In this document: positions 18,344 through 26,875 of the stretch, piece by piece
Layout of the letters: each line of letters opens with the position of its first letter
Numbering within the stretch: position 1 is the first letter of the stretch
NCBI GenBank assembly: GCA_016342685.1
Contig: JAEINU010000001.1
Coordinates: forward strand, 1,268,933 to 1,332,932
Reading direction: 5' to 3'
DNA: 64,000 bases
DNA from: Bacteroidales bacterium
GTDB taxonomy: Bacteria; Bacteroidota; Bacteroidia; Bacteroidales; UBA12077
Made by a program: the position numbers and the translations under genes
Notes under the pieces: generated by a model
Seen by the model: the letters and a program-made list of their open reading frames with translations, nothing else
Database searches by the model: none
What the model was told of the DNA's origin: nothing

Positions 18344-19507
18344 ATGAAAAAAGGTTTACTGATATTTGTTTTATTATCTTGTACAAACTTCCTATTTGCT
18401 CAACAAATTGTCGAAAGTAATAATAAATTTAGTTTTGACGCATATCAGAAAATAAAGAAGAACGAAAATTTCATTTTCTCTCCTTTAAGTATTTCTTCGG
18501 CTATAGCAATGACTTATGCAGGTTCAAAGAATAATACTTTAACAGAAATTAGTGAAGTTTTTTACTTTAATAAAAACCTAAACAACTTCCACAAAGATTT
18601 CAAAAACTTGAGTGAATTTAAATCAAACAAAAATAGTAAAGTGCAGTTTTATAGTGCAAATTCTATTTGGATTGATAAAGGTTTAAAGTTAGAAGATACA
18701 TATCTAACTATTAATAAAAAGTTTTACTCTGGAATTGCATATCTGCAAGATTTTCAAAACTTCCCTGAAAAATCCAGAGTTAAAATTAATACTTGGGTTG
18801 AGAAGAATACAAATAATAAAATTACTGATTTATTAAAGTCTTCGGATATTGATATTTCAACTCGATTGGTTTTAGTTAATGCATTATACTTTAATGGATC
18901 TTGGGATAAACAATTTAAAAAAGAAGAAAATACCATTGAAAAATTTCAGATTGGCAAAAGAATATTTGAAGATAAAACCTTCATGAATGCCACCATTAAT
19001 TCTTCATATTATGAAGATAAACTAGCTGAAATTATTGATATATATTATTCGAATGCGAAATATTCGCTTATGATTATAATACCAAAATCATACAGGAAAA
19101 TGAAAAAATTCGAGAAGAGTTTAAGTTTTGAATATTACATGCAATTAGAGAAGATGAAAAAAATGAAAAGAGTTAATCTTTCTATTCCAAAATTTGAAAT
19201 TGAAACTGATTTAAATTTAAACGAAACGCTCCAGCGAATGGGCATTAAAGATGCATTTAACTCTAGCGCAGATTTTTCGGGAATCACAACACAAGAAAAA
19301 TTATATATTAGCAATGTTGTTCATAAAGCAAAAATTACAGTAACCGAGAAAGGAACAGAAGCTGCAGCAGCTACAGCTGTAGTTATGAGAAAAACATCTT
19401 TCATTGCTGATCAAGTTGATTTAAAGATTGATAAACCTTTCATTTACATTTTAAGAAATACAGAAAATAATTGCATTTATTTTATGGGGAAAATTGTTAA
19501 TCCCTAA
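18344..19507 (+). CDS. Secreted serpin (serine/cysteine protease inhibitor)
   Basis: A 387-residue serpin with signal peptide MKKGLLIFVLLSCTNFLFAQ. Core signatures are NFIFSPLSISSAIAMTYAG (helix B/strand 6B), LVNALYFNGSWDKQF (strand 3A), YISNVVHKAKITVTEKGTEA (hinge), and DKPFIYILR ... IYFMGKI at the end. The reactive-centre loop hinge EKGTEAAAATA has small residues at P12-P9 and Thr at P14, the pattern of inhibitory serpins. By counting, the scissile bond falls near MRKTSF, so a trypsin-like target is possible, though the exact P1 is uncertain. The inhibitor is probably periplasmic or external; the secreted M14 peptidase gene follows. Confidence 0.93.
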   Translation: MKKGLLIFVLLSCTNFLFAQQIVESNNKFSFDAYQKIKKNENFIFSPLSISSAIAMTYAGSKNNTLTEISEVFYFNKNLNNFHKDFKNLSEFKSNKNSKVQFYSANSIWIDKGLKLEDTYLTINKKFYSGIAYLQDFQNFPEKSRVKINTWVEKNTNNKITDLLKSSDIDISTRLVLVNALYFNGSWDKQFKKEENTIEKFQIGKRIFEDKTFMNATINSSYYEDKLAEIIDIYYSNAKYSLMIIIPKSYRKMKKFEKSLSFEYYMQLEKMKKMKRVNLSIPKFEIETDLNLNETLQRMGIKDAFNSSADFSGITTQEKLYISNVVHKAKITVTEKGTEAAAATAVVMRKTSFIADQVDLKIDKPFIYILRNTENNCIYFMGKIVNP

Positions 19508-19532
19508 AAAATAGAAATCATGATATTTTTAG

Positions 19533-19564
19533 AGGGTATCATTATTTATGATGCCCTTTATTTA
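19533..19564 (+). terminator. Intrinsic terminator of the serpin gene
   Basis: AGGGTATCAT pairs with ATGATGCCCT (one G-T) around a 6-nt loop and is followed by TTTATTT. Confidence 0.7.
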
Positions 19565-19565
19565 T

Positions 19566-19573
19566 TAAATTTG
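19566..19573 (+). promoter_or_regulatory. -7 promoter element of the M14 peptidase gene
   Basis: TAAATTTG matches TAnnTTTG, 29 bases before the ATG and directly after the serpin terminator. No -33 TTG at standard spacing. Confidence 0.45.
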
Positions 19574-19602
19574 TACCCATTATTCTTTTCAATAAAAACA
19601 CA

Positions 19603-21603
19603 ATGAAAAAAATACTCTTAACTTTTACCCTCTTTGTTTTTATAGCAACAAATTTAAAATCTCAGGATTTTAAAGAGCTTTATTTTAAATTTGAGATTAA
19701 GAATAAGTCTGAGCTTAAAGATTTAACAAAAATTATTTCTATAGATAATGTTCAAAACAATACAGTTTACGCATATTCTAACGACAAAGACTTTTACAAA
19801 TTTGAAGAACTAGGATACTCATATACATTTATTGACGAACCAAAAGCTACGAAAGCTGAAATGGCAGCAACAACTTCCGAAATGGCTAATTGGGATAAAT
19901 TCCCAACCTACGACTTATATGTTGAAATGCTAAATGCTTATGAAACAAACTACCCCGACATTTGTAAAGTTGTTGATATTGGGACTACGGTTAATGGACG
20001 AAACTTACTAGTATTAAGAATATCAGACAATGTAAACATTGAAGAAAATGAGCCGGAATTTTTTTACACAAGTACAATGCATGGCGACGAAACTACGGGT
20101 TATGTATTAATGCTACGCTTAATAGATTCTTTAGTTACTAACTATGGTTCGGTTCCTGAGATTACAAACCTAGTTAACGATATTGAAATTTACATAAATC
20201 CTAATGCAAATCCAGACGGAACATATAGAAGCGATAATAGTACAATTTCTTATGCAACACGTGCTAATGGCAATGGAATTGATTTAAATCGAAATTTCCC
20301 AGATCCAACACATGGATTACATCCCGATAATAATAATTGGCAACCTGAAACTGAAGCAATGATGGACTTTGCAACGAAACATCGCTTTGTTGTTTCAGCT
20401 AATTTTCATGGCGGTATTGAATTGGCAAACTATCCTTGGGATCACACTTACAGAAGACATACCGATGATGATTGGTTTATTCGAGTTTCGAGAGATTATG
20501 CAACATCTTGTCAAAACAATTCTCCTAGCGGATATTTTACCGCAGAGAATAATGGAATAACAAATGGAGCCGATTGGTATGTTGTTTATGGAAGTAGACA
20601 AGATTATTATGTATTTAATAATAATAGCCGGGAAATTACATTAGAGATTTCTGACGTTAAAACCGTTTCGGCATCTACACTACCCGATTATTGGAATTAC
20701 AACAAAGATGGACTTTTTCAGCTCATGAGAGAGTGTTTATATGGTATAAAAGGAACTGTTAAAGACATTAATGGAAATCCGCTAGATGCGATGATTCAAA
20801 TAGAGGACTACGATAATTTCACAGATAGTTCTATCATCTTTACAGATCCAGATATTGGAGATTACCATCGTGTAATTGAACCTGGAACTTATAACGTAAT
20901 AGCATCGGCAAAAGGATTTACAAACGATACAATAAACAATGTAACGTTTACTTCAAAAAACAGTGTTATTGCTAATTTTATTCTTGAAAGGAGCACAATC
21001 GCAGCAGAGGTTACTCCGAGTCTTATAGATGAAACTTTAAATTTAGGTAGTAGTTCTGAACATTATTTATTAATTAAAAATATTGGAACAGAAACGCTTG
21101 AATATACAACTTCAATTGATTTACCAACAAAATCAGACTCCTGGCTTACATTGAATAAAGAAAATGGCTCAATAAATGTAAATGATACAGACACAATATA
21201 TGTGAATTTAACGGGCAATAATATTGGAAGTCATACCGCTATACTGACTATTCAAACACAGAATGGAATAAATTATGAAATACCAGTAAATCTATATGTG
21301 CAAAATATTCAGTCGGTTAATGACATTAAAGATTTTTCCAACTTAAAAATTAATCCAAATCCTTTTAAAGATCAGTTTGAAATTGAACTTTTTTCAAATC
21401 AAAATAGTAATATTGATATAGTGATTTACAGTGTATCAGGAATAAAGATATTCGAAAAAAATATTAACTTAATAAAGGGTTCAAAAAATAATATAAATAT
21501 TAATTTGTCTGAATTTGGTTCTGGAAATTTGCAAAATGGAATTTATCTAATACAAATAATTTCAGAAAAGAGTGCCATTACCAAACGCATTCTAAAATAT
21601 TAA
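19603..21603 (+). CDS. Secreted M14 zinc carboxypeptidase with type IX sorting domain
   Basis: A 666-residue exported peptidase. A signal peptide (MKKILLTFTLFVFIATNLKS) and prodomain (21-95) precede an M14 catalytic domain of the CPD/E type (about 97-375). It has zinc ligands His160/Glu163 in MHGDETTG, His269 in NFHGG, substrate Arg in DLNRNFP, and catalytic Glu348 in EITLEIS. A CPD-like regulatory beta domain (GIKGTVKDINGNPL, about 378-460) and a BACON-like domain (465-570) follow. The type IX sorting domain starts at LKINPNPFKDQF. It should trim C-terminal residues from peptides outside the cell. Confidence 0.93.
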   Translation: MKKILLTFTLFVFIATNLKSQDFKELYFKFEIKNKSELKDLTKIISIDNVQNNTVYAYSNDKDFYKFEELGYSYTFIDEPKATKAEMAATTSEMANWDKFPTYDLYVEMLNAYETNYPDICKVVDIGTTVNGRNLLVLRISDNVNIEENEPEFFYTSTMHGDETTGYVLMLRLIDSLVTNYGSVPEITNLVNDIEIYINPNANPDGTYRSDNSTISYATRANGNGIDLNRNFPDPTHGLHPDNNNWQPETEAMMDFATKHRFVVSANFHGGIELANYPWDHTYRRHTDDDWFIRVSRDYATSCQNNSPSGYFTAENNGITNGADWYVVYGSRQDYYVFNNNSREITLEISDVKTVSASTLPDYWNYNKDGLFQLMRECLYGIKGTVKDINGNPLDAMIQIEDYDNFTDSSIIFTDPDIGDYHRVIEPGTYNVIASAKGFTNDTINNVTFTSKNSVIANFILERSTIAAEVTPSLIDETLNLGSSSEHYLLIKNIGTETLEYTTSIDLPTKSDSWLTLNKENGSINVNDTDTIYVNLTGNNIGSHTAILTIQTQNGINYEIPVNLYVQNIQSVNDIKDFSNLKINPNPFKDQFEIELFSNQNSNIDIVIYSVSGIKIFEKNINLIKGSKNNININLSEFGSGNLQNGIYLIQIISEKSAITKRILKY

Positions 21604-21775
21604 AACCACTTATTAACCATATGTCTTAGTTTTATGTAAAAAACAATGTTGTTAATAAAAAGATAGTCAAAAAATAAAACCTTTTTTTCAAATAAAAGTA
21701 TATAATGAGCAATGGGATATAATAAATTCAATTACATAAACCCTAATATCGAGAATATTTTAGATAAGATTTAAG

Positions 21776-23185
21776 ATGACTAAAGAACTAGAACAGAAAC
21801 TCGTATTAAAAATAGCTGATCTACTAAAAGAGAATAAGGATCTTTCAAATCAAATTAAAGATGTTAGTGATGTAAATAGTAAATTACAAAAACAAAACGA
21901 TAAGCTTGAAAATATAATTGCAGCACTACCTCCTGAATTAATTTCGAAAGAAGCTAGCAGGTCAGTAAAAAGTCGAACCAAAAGGTTTGAAATGGCCACC
22001 GTTTTATATGCCGACATTCAGGGATTTAAGAAAATAGCGGAACAATCGGGCACATCTGATATTATTGATGAACTTGATCAAATTATATTTCATTTTAATT
22101 CGATTGTTGAAAAATACAAAATTGAAAAAATAAAAACCATTGGTGATGCATATATGTGCGCTGGTGGTGTACCTGAGAAAAACATTACAAACCCTGTTGA
22201 CGTAGTTTTAGCAGCATTAGAAATGCAAGACTATTTGTATAAATTAAAGGCTGAATACGAAAGCAAAAATAAAAAGTTCTGGGATTTAAAAATGGGAATC
22301 CATACTGGTCCTGTAACTGCTTCTTTTTCTGGACGAAAGAAAATATCCTACGAATTAAAAGGTGATACGGTTCATATAGCAACCAGAATGGCTTCGGCAG
22401 GTGAAGTAAGTCAAATAAACATCTCCATAATGACCTATGAACTTGTAAAGCAATATTTTGTTTGCGATTACAACGGAAAAATACCGGTTAAATACAAAGG
22501 AGATATGGAAATGTATTTTCTAAAAAGAATTAAACCAGCGTTTTCTGAAGATAGAAAAATAGGAAAAAAAGCGAATCAAATATTCTGGAATAAGTATCTC
22601 TTACGTCAGTTTACTGATTTGCAAGAATTAATTTTGGATCGTTTAGAAAAGGAACTCCCTTCCTACCTTTATTATCACAATTTTAAACATACCATTGATG
22701 TAATTAATCAAGCCGAATTAATTGGCTATGGAGAAGGTGTTGATGATGAATCTATTCTTTTGTTAAAAACAGCAGCCTTATTTCATGATTCAGGACATAT
22801 TATTGGATATGATGAACATGAATATCATGGGACTAAGTTAGCTAAAGAGTATTTACCAAAGTATAATTATTCTGAAGAGCAAATAGAAAGAATTTGCGAA
22901 TTAATTATGGCTACAAAATTACCCCCAAGTCCACAAAGTACGCTAGAAAGTATTATGTGTGATTCTGATTTGGATTATCTTGGAAGAAGTGATTTTATTC
23001 CAGTTTCTAATACTTTATTTAAAGAACTTAAAGAACAAAGTAAAATTGGGTCTTTAAATGATTGGAATAAAATTCAGGTTAGTTTTCTATCAAAACACCA
23101 ATTCTTTACACAAACAGGAAAAAATTTACGAGAAATAAATAAACAAATGCAGATAGAACGGATTAAATCACTTATTGAAGAATAA
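21776..23185 (+). CDS. Class III nucleotidyl cyclase fused to a cyclic-nucleotide phosphodiesterase-like HD domain
   Basis: A 469-residue cytosolic protein. An N-terminal coiled coil (1-50) precedes a class III cyclase domain (about 70-255) with metal Asp80 (LYADIQGF) and Asp124 (TIGDAYM), Lys120 and Asp197-Thr198 at the purine-specifying positions (Lys/Asp-type, suggesting ATP), and Arg204. The usual Asn partner of that Arg is His200 (DTVHIATRM). The C-terminal HD domain (about 285-465) has YHNFKHTIDVI, FHDSGH at about 336-341 and a downstream Asp in CDSDLDYLG, close to eukaryotic-type PDE patterns. One chain could therefore make and destroy the messenger. It converges on two SiaC-like genes. 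Confidence 0.88.
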   Translation: MTKELEQKLVLKIADLLKENKDLSNQIKDVSDVNSKLQKQNDKLENIIAALPPELISKEASRSVKSRTKRFEMATVLYADIQGFKKIAEQSGTSDIIDELDQIIFHFNSIVEKYKIEKIKTIGDAYMCAGGVPEKNITNPVDVVLAALEMQDYLYKLKAEYESKNKKFWDLKMGIHTGPVTASFSGRKKISYELKGDTVHIATRMASAGEVSQINISIMTYELVKQYFVCDYNGKIPVKYKGDMEMYFLKRIKPAFSEDRKIGKKANQIFWNKYLLRQFTDLQELILDRLEKELPSYLYYHNFKHTIDVINQAELIGYGEGVDDESILLLKTAALFHDSGHIIGYDEHEYHGTKLAKEYLPKYNYSEEQIERICELIMATKLPPSPQSTLESIMCDSDLDYLGRSDFIPVSNTLFKELKEQSKIGSLNDWNKIQVSFLSKHQFFTQTGKNLREINKQMQIERIKSLIEE

Positions 23186-23194
23186 GTGATTTGT

Positions 23195-23572
23195 TTAATT
23201 ACTTATAAGCTCAAAAGGAACATTCATTGAGTCCTTATAATCCAATCCAATATCTTTTATTTCATCATCAAAGATATTGTAAAACCACGATACTTTAACA
23301 TTCGAATTCTCAAGTTCATGAATCATATCTATTTTAATTAAGATATCAAAAAATATTTTGGATGATGCAGAACTAATCATCTTCAACTTAAAATTAAACT
23401 TGGTATTTTCATTTGGACATTCAATATACCTATCAAGCCAATCTAGTATAGGTTCATAAAACGAGCTTACATTTTCAGGAATTGAATTTCCCCTAAACTC
23501 AAATATACCAGTATTAGGATTCAAATTAATATATGGGGTATCAGCTGTTTCTTCAATGATTAATACTTTCAT
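23195..23572 (-). CDS. DUF1987/SiaC-like regulatory protein, Ser at the phosphosite
   Basis: A 125-residue protein of the SiaC (DUF1987) family. In Pseudomonas, SiaC is phosphorylated on Thr68 by SiaB, dephosphorylated by SiaA, and in its unphosphorylated state activates the diguanylate cyclase SiaD. Family marks are TPYINLNPNTGIFEFRGNS, IPENVSSFYEPILDWL and SSKIFFDIL. The position equivalent to Thr68 is Ser68 in ISSASSKIF, so regulation may differ from the neighbouring paralogue. It ends only 9 bases from the convergent cyclase gene. No SiaA, SiaB or GGDEF gene is in the window. Confidence 0.85.
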   Translation of the reverse strand: MKVLIIEETADTPYINLNPNTGIFEFRGNSIPENVSSFYEPILDWLDRYIECPNENTKFNFKLKMISSASSKIFFDILIKIDMIHELENSNVKVSWFYNIFDDEIKDIGLDYKDSMNVPFELISN

Positions 23573-23698
23573 GATTTCTGATTTTTAATTCAAACACAAA
23601 TACAAGTTATTAAATATCAATTAAATATCAAAAAAAGCAATCAAATTAAAAATAAGTAATAATATTTTCAAAGGATTATAATCAGAATAAAACTTAAT

Positions 23699-24085
23699 TT
23701 ATAATTCAAAATCAGCCACAGGAACTAACTCAAAATCAAGCTTTGAAAATTCTTTAAAATCAACACCAACTTCCTGTATATCTTCGTCTCCATAATTATA
23801 ATACCACAAAACTTTAACTTCAGATTTTTTTGAAATAGTATTAATCATTTTAAAAATGTCAGAAAATATCTTAGACGAAGAAGTATTTAGTAGATTCATC
23901 TGAAACACAAATTCTGTAATTTTATTTGGTGATTCCGTGTACTGTTTTAGCCAATCAATAACTTGCTTGTAAAACCCAACAGCATTTTCTGGCATTGAGT
24001 TACCAACAACCATAAATTTTTCCTTATCAGGATTAAAATTAATTGCAGGGCTATCGTTTGTAGCTAAAATTTGTAAGGGTTCCAT
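23699..24085 (-). CDS. DUF1987/SiaC-like regulatory protein, Thr68 retained
   Basis: A 128-residue paralogue of the preceding SiaC-like protein. SPAINFNPDKEKFMVVGNS, MPENAVGFYKQVIDWL and LLNTSSSKIFSDI follow the family pattern. The Asn-Thr-Ser-Ser motif places a Thr exactly at residue 68, as in Pseudomonas SiaC, so phospho-switching is plausible. A 126-base spacer separates it from its paralogue on the same strand. The PorE-like gene lies upstream, 59 bases away, and could share a transcript. The partner of this adaptor is not identified; the adjacent cyclase is a candidate by position only. Confidence 0.87.
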   Translation of the reverse strand: MEPLQILATNDSPAINFNPDKEKFMVVGNSMPENAVGFYKQVIDWLKQYTESPNKITEFVFQMNLLNTSSSKIFSDIFKMINTISKKSEVKVLWYYNYGDEDIQEVGVDFKEFSKLDFELVPVADFEL

Positions 24086-24144
24086 TTCGATCAGAGCATT
24101 TTCAACTCTCTAATATAATAAAATATTACTTAAATATATAATAA

Positions 24145-26091
24145 TCAGTTAGAAATAATTTTAATCTCCGTTCTGCGATTATCGGCTTTACCTTCAATAG
24201 TACTATTTGAATTTATTGGCTGCATTTCACCATAACCTATATATTCTAATCTGTTCTGAGCTATTCCAGAATTAATTAAATAAGTGTAAACAGATTTTGC
24301 TCGATTATTAGAAAGCTTAAGGTTATAATCAGGAGTTCCCACATTATCTGTATGTCCAGAAATCTCAATTTTTAAATGCGGATTCTTCTCCAAAAACTCC
24401 AACAATTTAGTTAATTCCACAATTGATTTATCACTCAAGATATAAGAATCAGTTTCATAAAATACATTTCTGAGAATGAGTTTTTCACCAATTTTAATAG
24501 GATTTAATGCAATGTCTTTTAAATGAGGATCAGTAATCTCGTAAACTCCTTTAAGTGAAAAATTATCTGAATAAAACAAATATCCTTCTTTTGATACATT
24601 AAGGGCATAATCATTATCTGTTGGAATACATACAAGAAACTCGCCAGTATTTTGGTCCGATTCTGCTTTCATGATAACTTCTTTTGATTCAAGGTTAATC
24701 AGCTCGAAATGGGCTTTAAGTTTCTTTTTGCTTTCATTATCAGACACTATACCCTTAATATACGATACAGATTGTGGTCGAGCTTCTTTATACAATTCAA
24801 ATTGAAATATATCTTTCCCTTTTCCAGCCAATCTATCTGAAGAAAATAATGCTTTATCTCCTTTTGCATTAACAATTAATCCTATTTCATCGAAAGTTGT
24901 ATTTATTGGATATCCTAAGTTAATAGCCTTTTCCCAAGTGCCATCATCATTCTTTGTAGCTTTAAATAAATCGAAACTTCCCATTCCTATTCTTCCATCT
25001 GAAGCAAAATAAAGTGTTCTATTATCGGGATGAATAAATGGTGATTGTTCTTGTCCTGATGAATTAATATTTTCGCCTAAACATTCGGGTTCTGTCCAAG
25101 TTCCATCATCATGCAAATTTGAATACCAAATATCTTTTTGCCCAATACCCCCAGCCCTATTACTAATAAAATATAAAGTTCTACCATCTGGTGAAATTGA
25201 CGGTTGCGCTTCCCAGGCTGATGTATTTACCGGCGATCCAATATTTGCTCCCTCAGACCAACCTTCATTTGTTTTTCTCGAAACATAAATATCACAGCGA
25301 CCTTTTCCATCGGAACGACTGCAAGCCGTATAATACATTATTTTACCATCAACGTATATAGTTTGAGCACCTTCATTACCCAATGTATTTAAAGGTTCAC
25401 CAGCATTTGAAGCCATCTTCCAAAACCCATTTTCTTTAAAACTAAAATAAAAATCTTCTTGAACTTTACTTTGACGAGGATCTTGTTTAAGCAGAATTTC
25501 GTTCTTTTTTGGAATTAATCGAGTAATAATCAAGGTTTGCTCATCGGCTGTTAAACTTGGCCAGTATTCATCAAATTCTGTGTTTATACTATCACCAAGA
25601 TTCTCTGGATCAAAAGGTACAGGATTTTTCGTGGCATTAATTGCAAATTCACATGATTCTAATTTTTTATTTGCTTGAGATCTAGAAATCGGTTTTAATG
25701 AATTATAAGATAGATATTTTTCTAAATGTAATTTTGCTGACTCAAATTCGCTTTCCATCATCTCCAATTGAGTTAATGGAAAATATAACTCTGGAAAAAA
25801 TTCTGGATCAATCTCAATTACATTTTTATACGATTGTATGGCACTTTTACGATCACCTTGATCAATATATATTTCGGCAAGAACAATATGAGCCTCTATA
25901 AAATTTTCATCTGCTTTAATTGCTTTAAGCATATTTTCAGTTGCCAAATTATAATCCATTCGATTAAATGAATTAAGGGCTTCTTCGTAAGCTTTTATAG
26001 CCTTTTTATTGGAAGTTGAATAGTTAAATTGCGCGATCGATAAAAAAGGTAAAATACTTAATAATAAGATATATATCGTTGATTTAATCAT
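24145..26091 (-). CDS. PorE-like OmpA-family protein (TPR, PD40 propeller, CRD, OmpA)
   Basis: A 648-residue envelope protein. A signal peptide (MIKSTIYILLLSILPFLSIAQ) is followed by TPR helices (about 25-140) and WD40-like PD40 blades (about 170-430, e.g. QPSISPDGRTLYFISNRAGG, QSPFIHPDNRTLYFASDG). A carboxypeptidase-regulatory-like domain (about 440-515) and an OmpA peptidoglycan-binding domain (about 540-645, ISGHTDNVGTPDYNLKLSNN) close it. This order matches PorE of the type IX system, although genomes of this phylum carry several paralogues and no lipobox cysteine is seen. It probably links an outer-membrane assembly to peptidoglycan. Confidence 0.88.
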   Translation of the reverse strand: MIKSTIYILLLSILPFLSIAQFNYSTSNKKAIKAYEEALNSFNRMDYNLATENMLKAIKADENFIEAHIVLAEIYIDQGDRKSAIQSYKNVIEIDPEFFPELYFPLTQLEMMESEFESAKLHLEKYLSYNSLKPISRSQANKKLESCEFAINATKNPVPFDPENLGDSINTEFDEYWPSLTADEQTLIITRLIPKKNEILLKQDPRQSKVQEDFYFSFKENGFWKMASNAGEPLNTLGNEGAQTIYVDGKIMYYTACSRSDGKGRCDIYVSRKTNEGWSEGANIGSPVNTSAWEAQPSISPDGRTLYFISNRAGGIGQKDIWYSNLHDDGTWTEPECLGENINSSGQEQSPFIHPDNRTLYFASDGRIGMGSFDLFKATKNDDGTWEKAINLGYPINTTFDEIGLIVNAKGDKALFSSDRLAGKGKDIFQFELYKEARPQSVSYIKGIVSDNESKKKLKAHFELINLESKEVIMKAESDQNTGEFLVCIPTDNDYALNVSKEGYLFYSDNFSLKGVYEITDPHLKDIALNPIKIGEKLILRNVFYETDSYILSDKSIVELTKLLEFLEKNPHLKIEISGHTDNVGTPDYNLKLSNNRAKSVYTYLINSGIAQNRLEYIGYGEMQPINSNSTIEGKADNRRTEIKIISN

Positions 26092-26128
26092 TGCCTCAAT
26101 GTTAATTTTAGACCATTAAGGTACAAAA

Positions 26129-26148
26129 AAATCCCCATTCGGGGATTT
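26129..26148 (-). terminator. Intrinsic terminator of queE
   Basis: AAATCCCC/GGGGATTT with a 4-nt loop and T-run on the minus strand. It lies just after the queE stop and before the PorE-like gene. Confidence 0.85.
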
Positions 26149-26151
26149 AGA

Positions 26152-26784
26152 TTATGGTATATGCATAAATTTATGTGATTGAAGCGATACATTCCACTTG
26201 GGATATGTCTTTACATAATCAACAATTATTGGTATGTTTTCCTGATACTTACTCCACTCCGATTGCAGATATAACATACAATTCGAATTCGCTTTTGAAG
26301 CTGCCTCCTCTGCCCAAAGAAAATCATTATCCTCGTAGATTATAACTTTTAACTCGTCAGCTTTTTCTAAAAATTCATCTAAAGGTGGACTATTTCTCTT
26401 TGGAGATAGACAAATCCAATCCCAAGTTCCAGTTAAAGGCCTCACTCCAGCAGTTTCAATAAATGTTTGAATACCGTGTGCTTTTAATTTTTTGGTTAAA
26501 GGTTCTAAATTAAACAAACTAGGCTCACCGCCAGTTACAACAACAGCATTAGCAGCTGTTTTTAAAGCATTGGCAACAATAGAATCAATGCAAACCAATG
26601 GATGAACATTCGGATCCCATGATGTTTTTGAATCACACCATCTGCATCCTATATCGCAACCGCCAATACGTATAAAATATGCTGCTTTACCTGTATGATA
26701 TCCTTCACCTTGCAACGAGTAAAACTCTTCAACTAAAGGTAATTCCGTACCTTTCTTCGCTATTTCTTCATCAAAATTAATCAT
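26152..26784 (-). CDS. queE: 7-carboxy-7-deazaguanine synthase QueE
   Basis: A 210-residue radical SAM enzyme that turns 6-carboxytetrahydropterin into 7-carboxy-7-deazaguanine in queuosine biosynthesis. It shows FYSLQGEGYHTGKAAYFIR, the SAM cluster cysteines Cys43, Cys47 and Cys50 (GCDIGCRWCDS), and the SAM-binding VVTGGEPSLF. Length and the short N-terminus agree with QueE. It is transcribed alone here; no other que gene is in the window, and no preQ1 riboswitch is apparent in the short leader. Confidence 0.95.
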   Translation of the reverse strand: MINFDEEIAKKGTELPLVEEFYSLQGEGYHTGKAAYFIRIGGCDIGCRWCDSKTSWDPNVHPLVCIDSIVANALKTAANAVVVTGGEPSLFNLEPLTKKLKAHGIQTFIETAGVRPLTGTWDWICLSPKRNSPPLDEFLEKADELKVIIYEDNDFLWAEEAASKANSNCMLYLQSEWSKYQENIPIIVDYVKTYPKWNVSLQSHKFMHIP

Positions 26785-26838
26785 CCCTACAAAATTTATA
26801 GCTGCAAATTTAAAGTAATAAATCCATATTCTTAAAAA

Positions 26839-26867
26839 ACCTGACAGGTTTTAAAGCACTGTCAGGT
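26839..26867 (-). terminator. Intrinsic terminator of trpB
   Basis: Perfect 9-bp stem ACCTGACAG/CTGTCAGGT with six T on the minus strand, 9 bases after the trpB stop. It makes trpB a one-gene transcript. Confidence 0.85.
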
Positions 26868-26875
26868 ATCTATTA

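Noticed and set aside
20369..20601. Overlapping frames inside the M14 gene
   Set aside because: They are shadows of a gene with clear catalytic motifs and no independent signals.
26785..26838. preQ1 riboswitch before queE
   Set aside because: The spacer is short and AT-rich, and its only hairpin is the trpB terminator.
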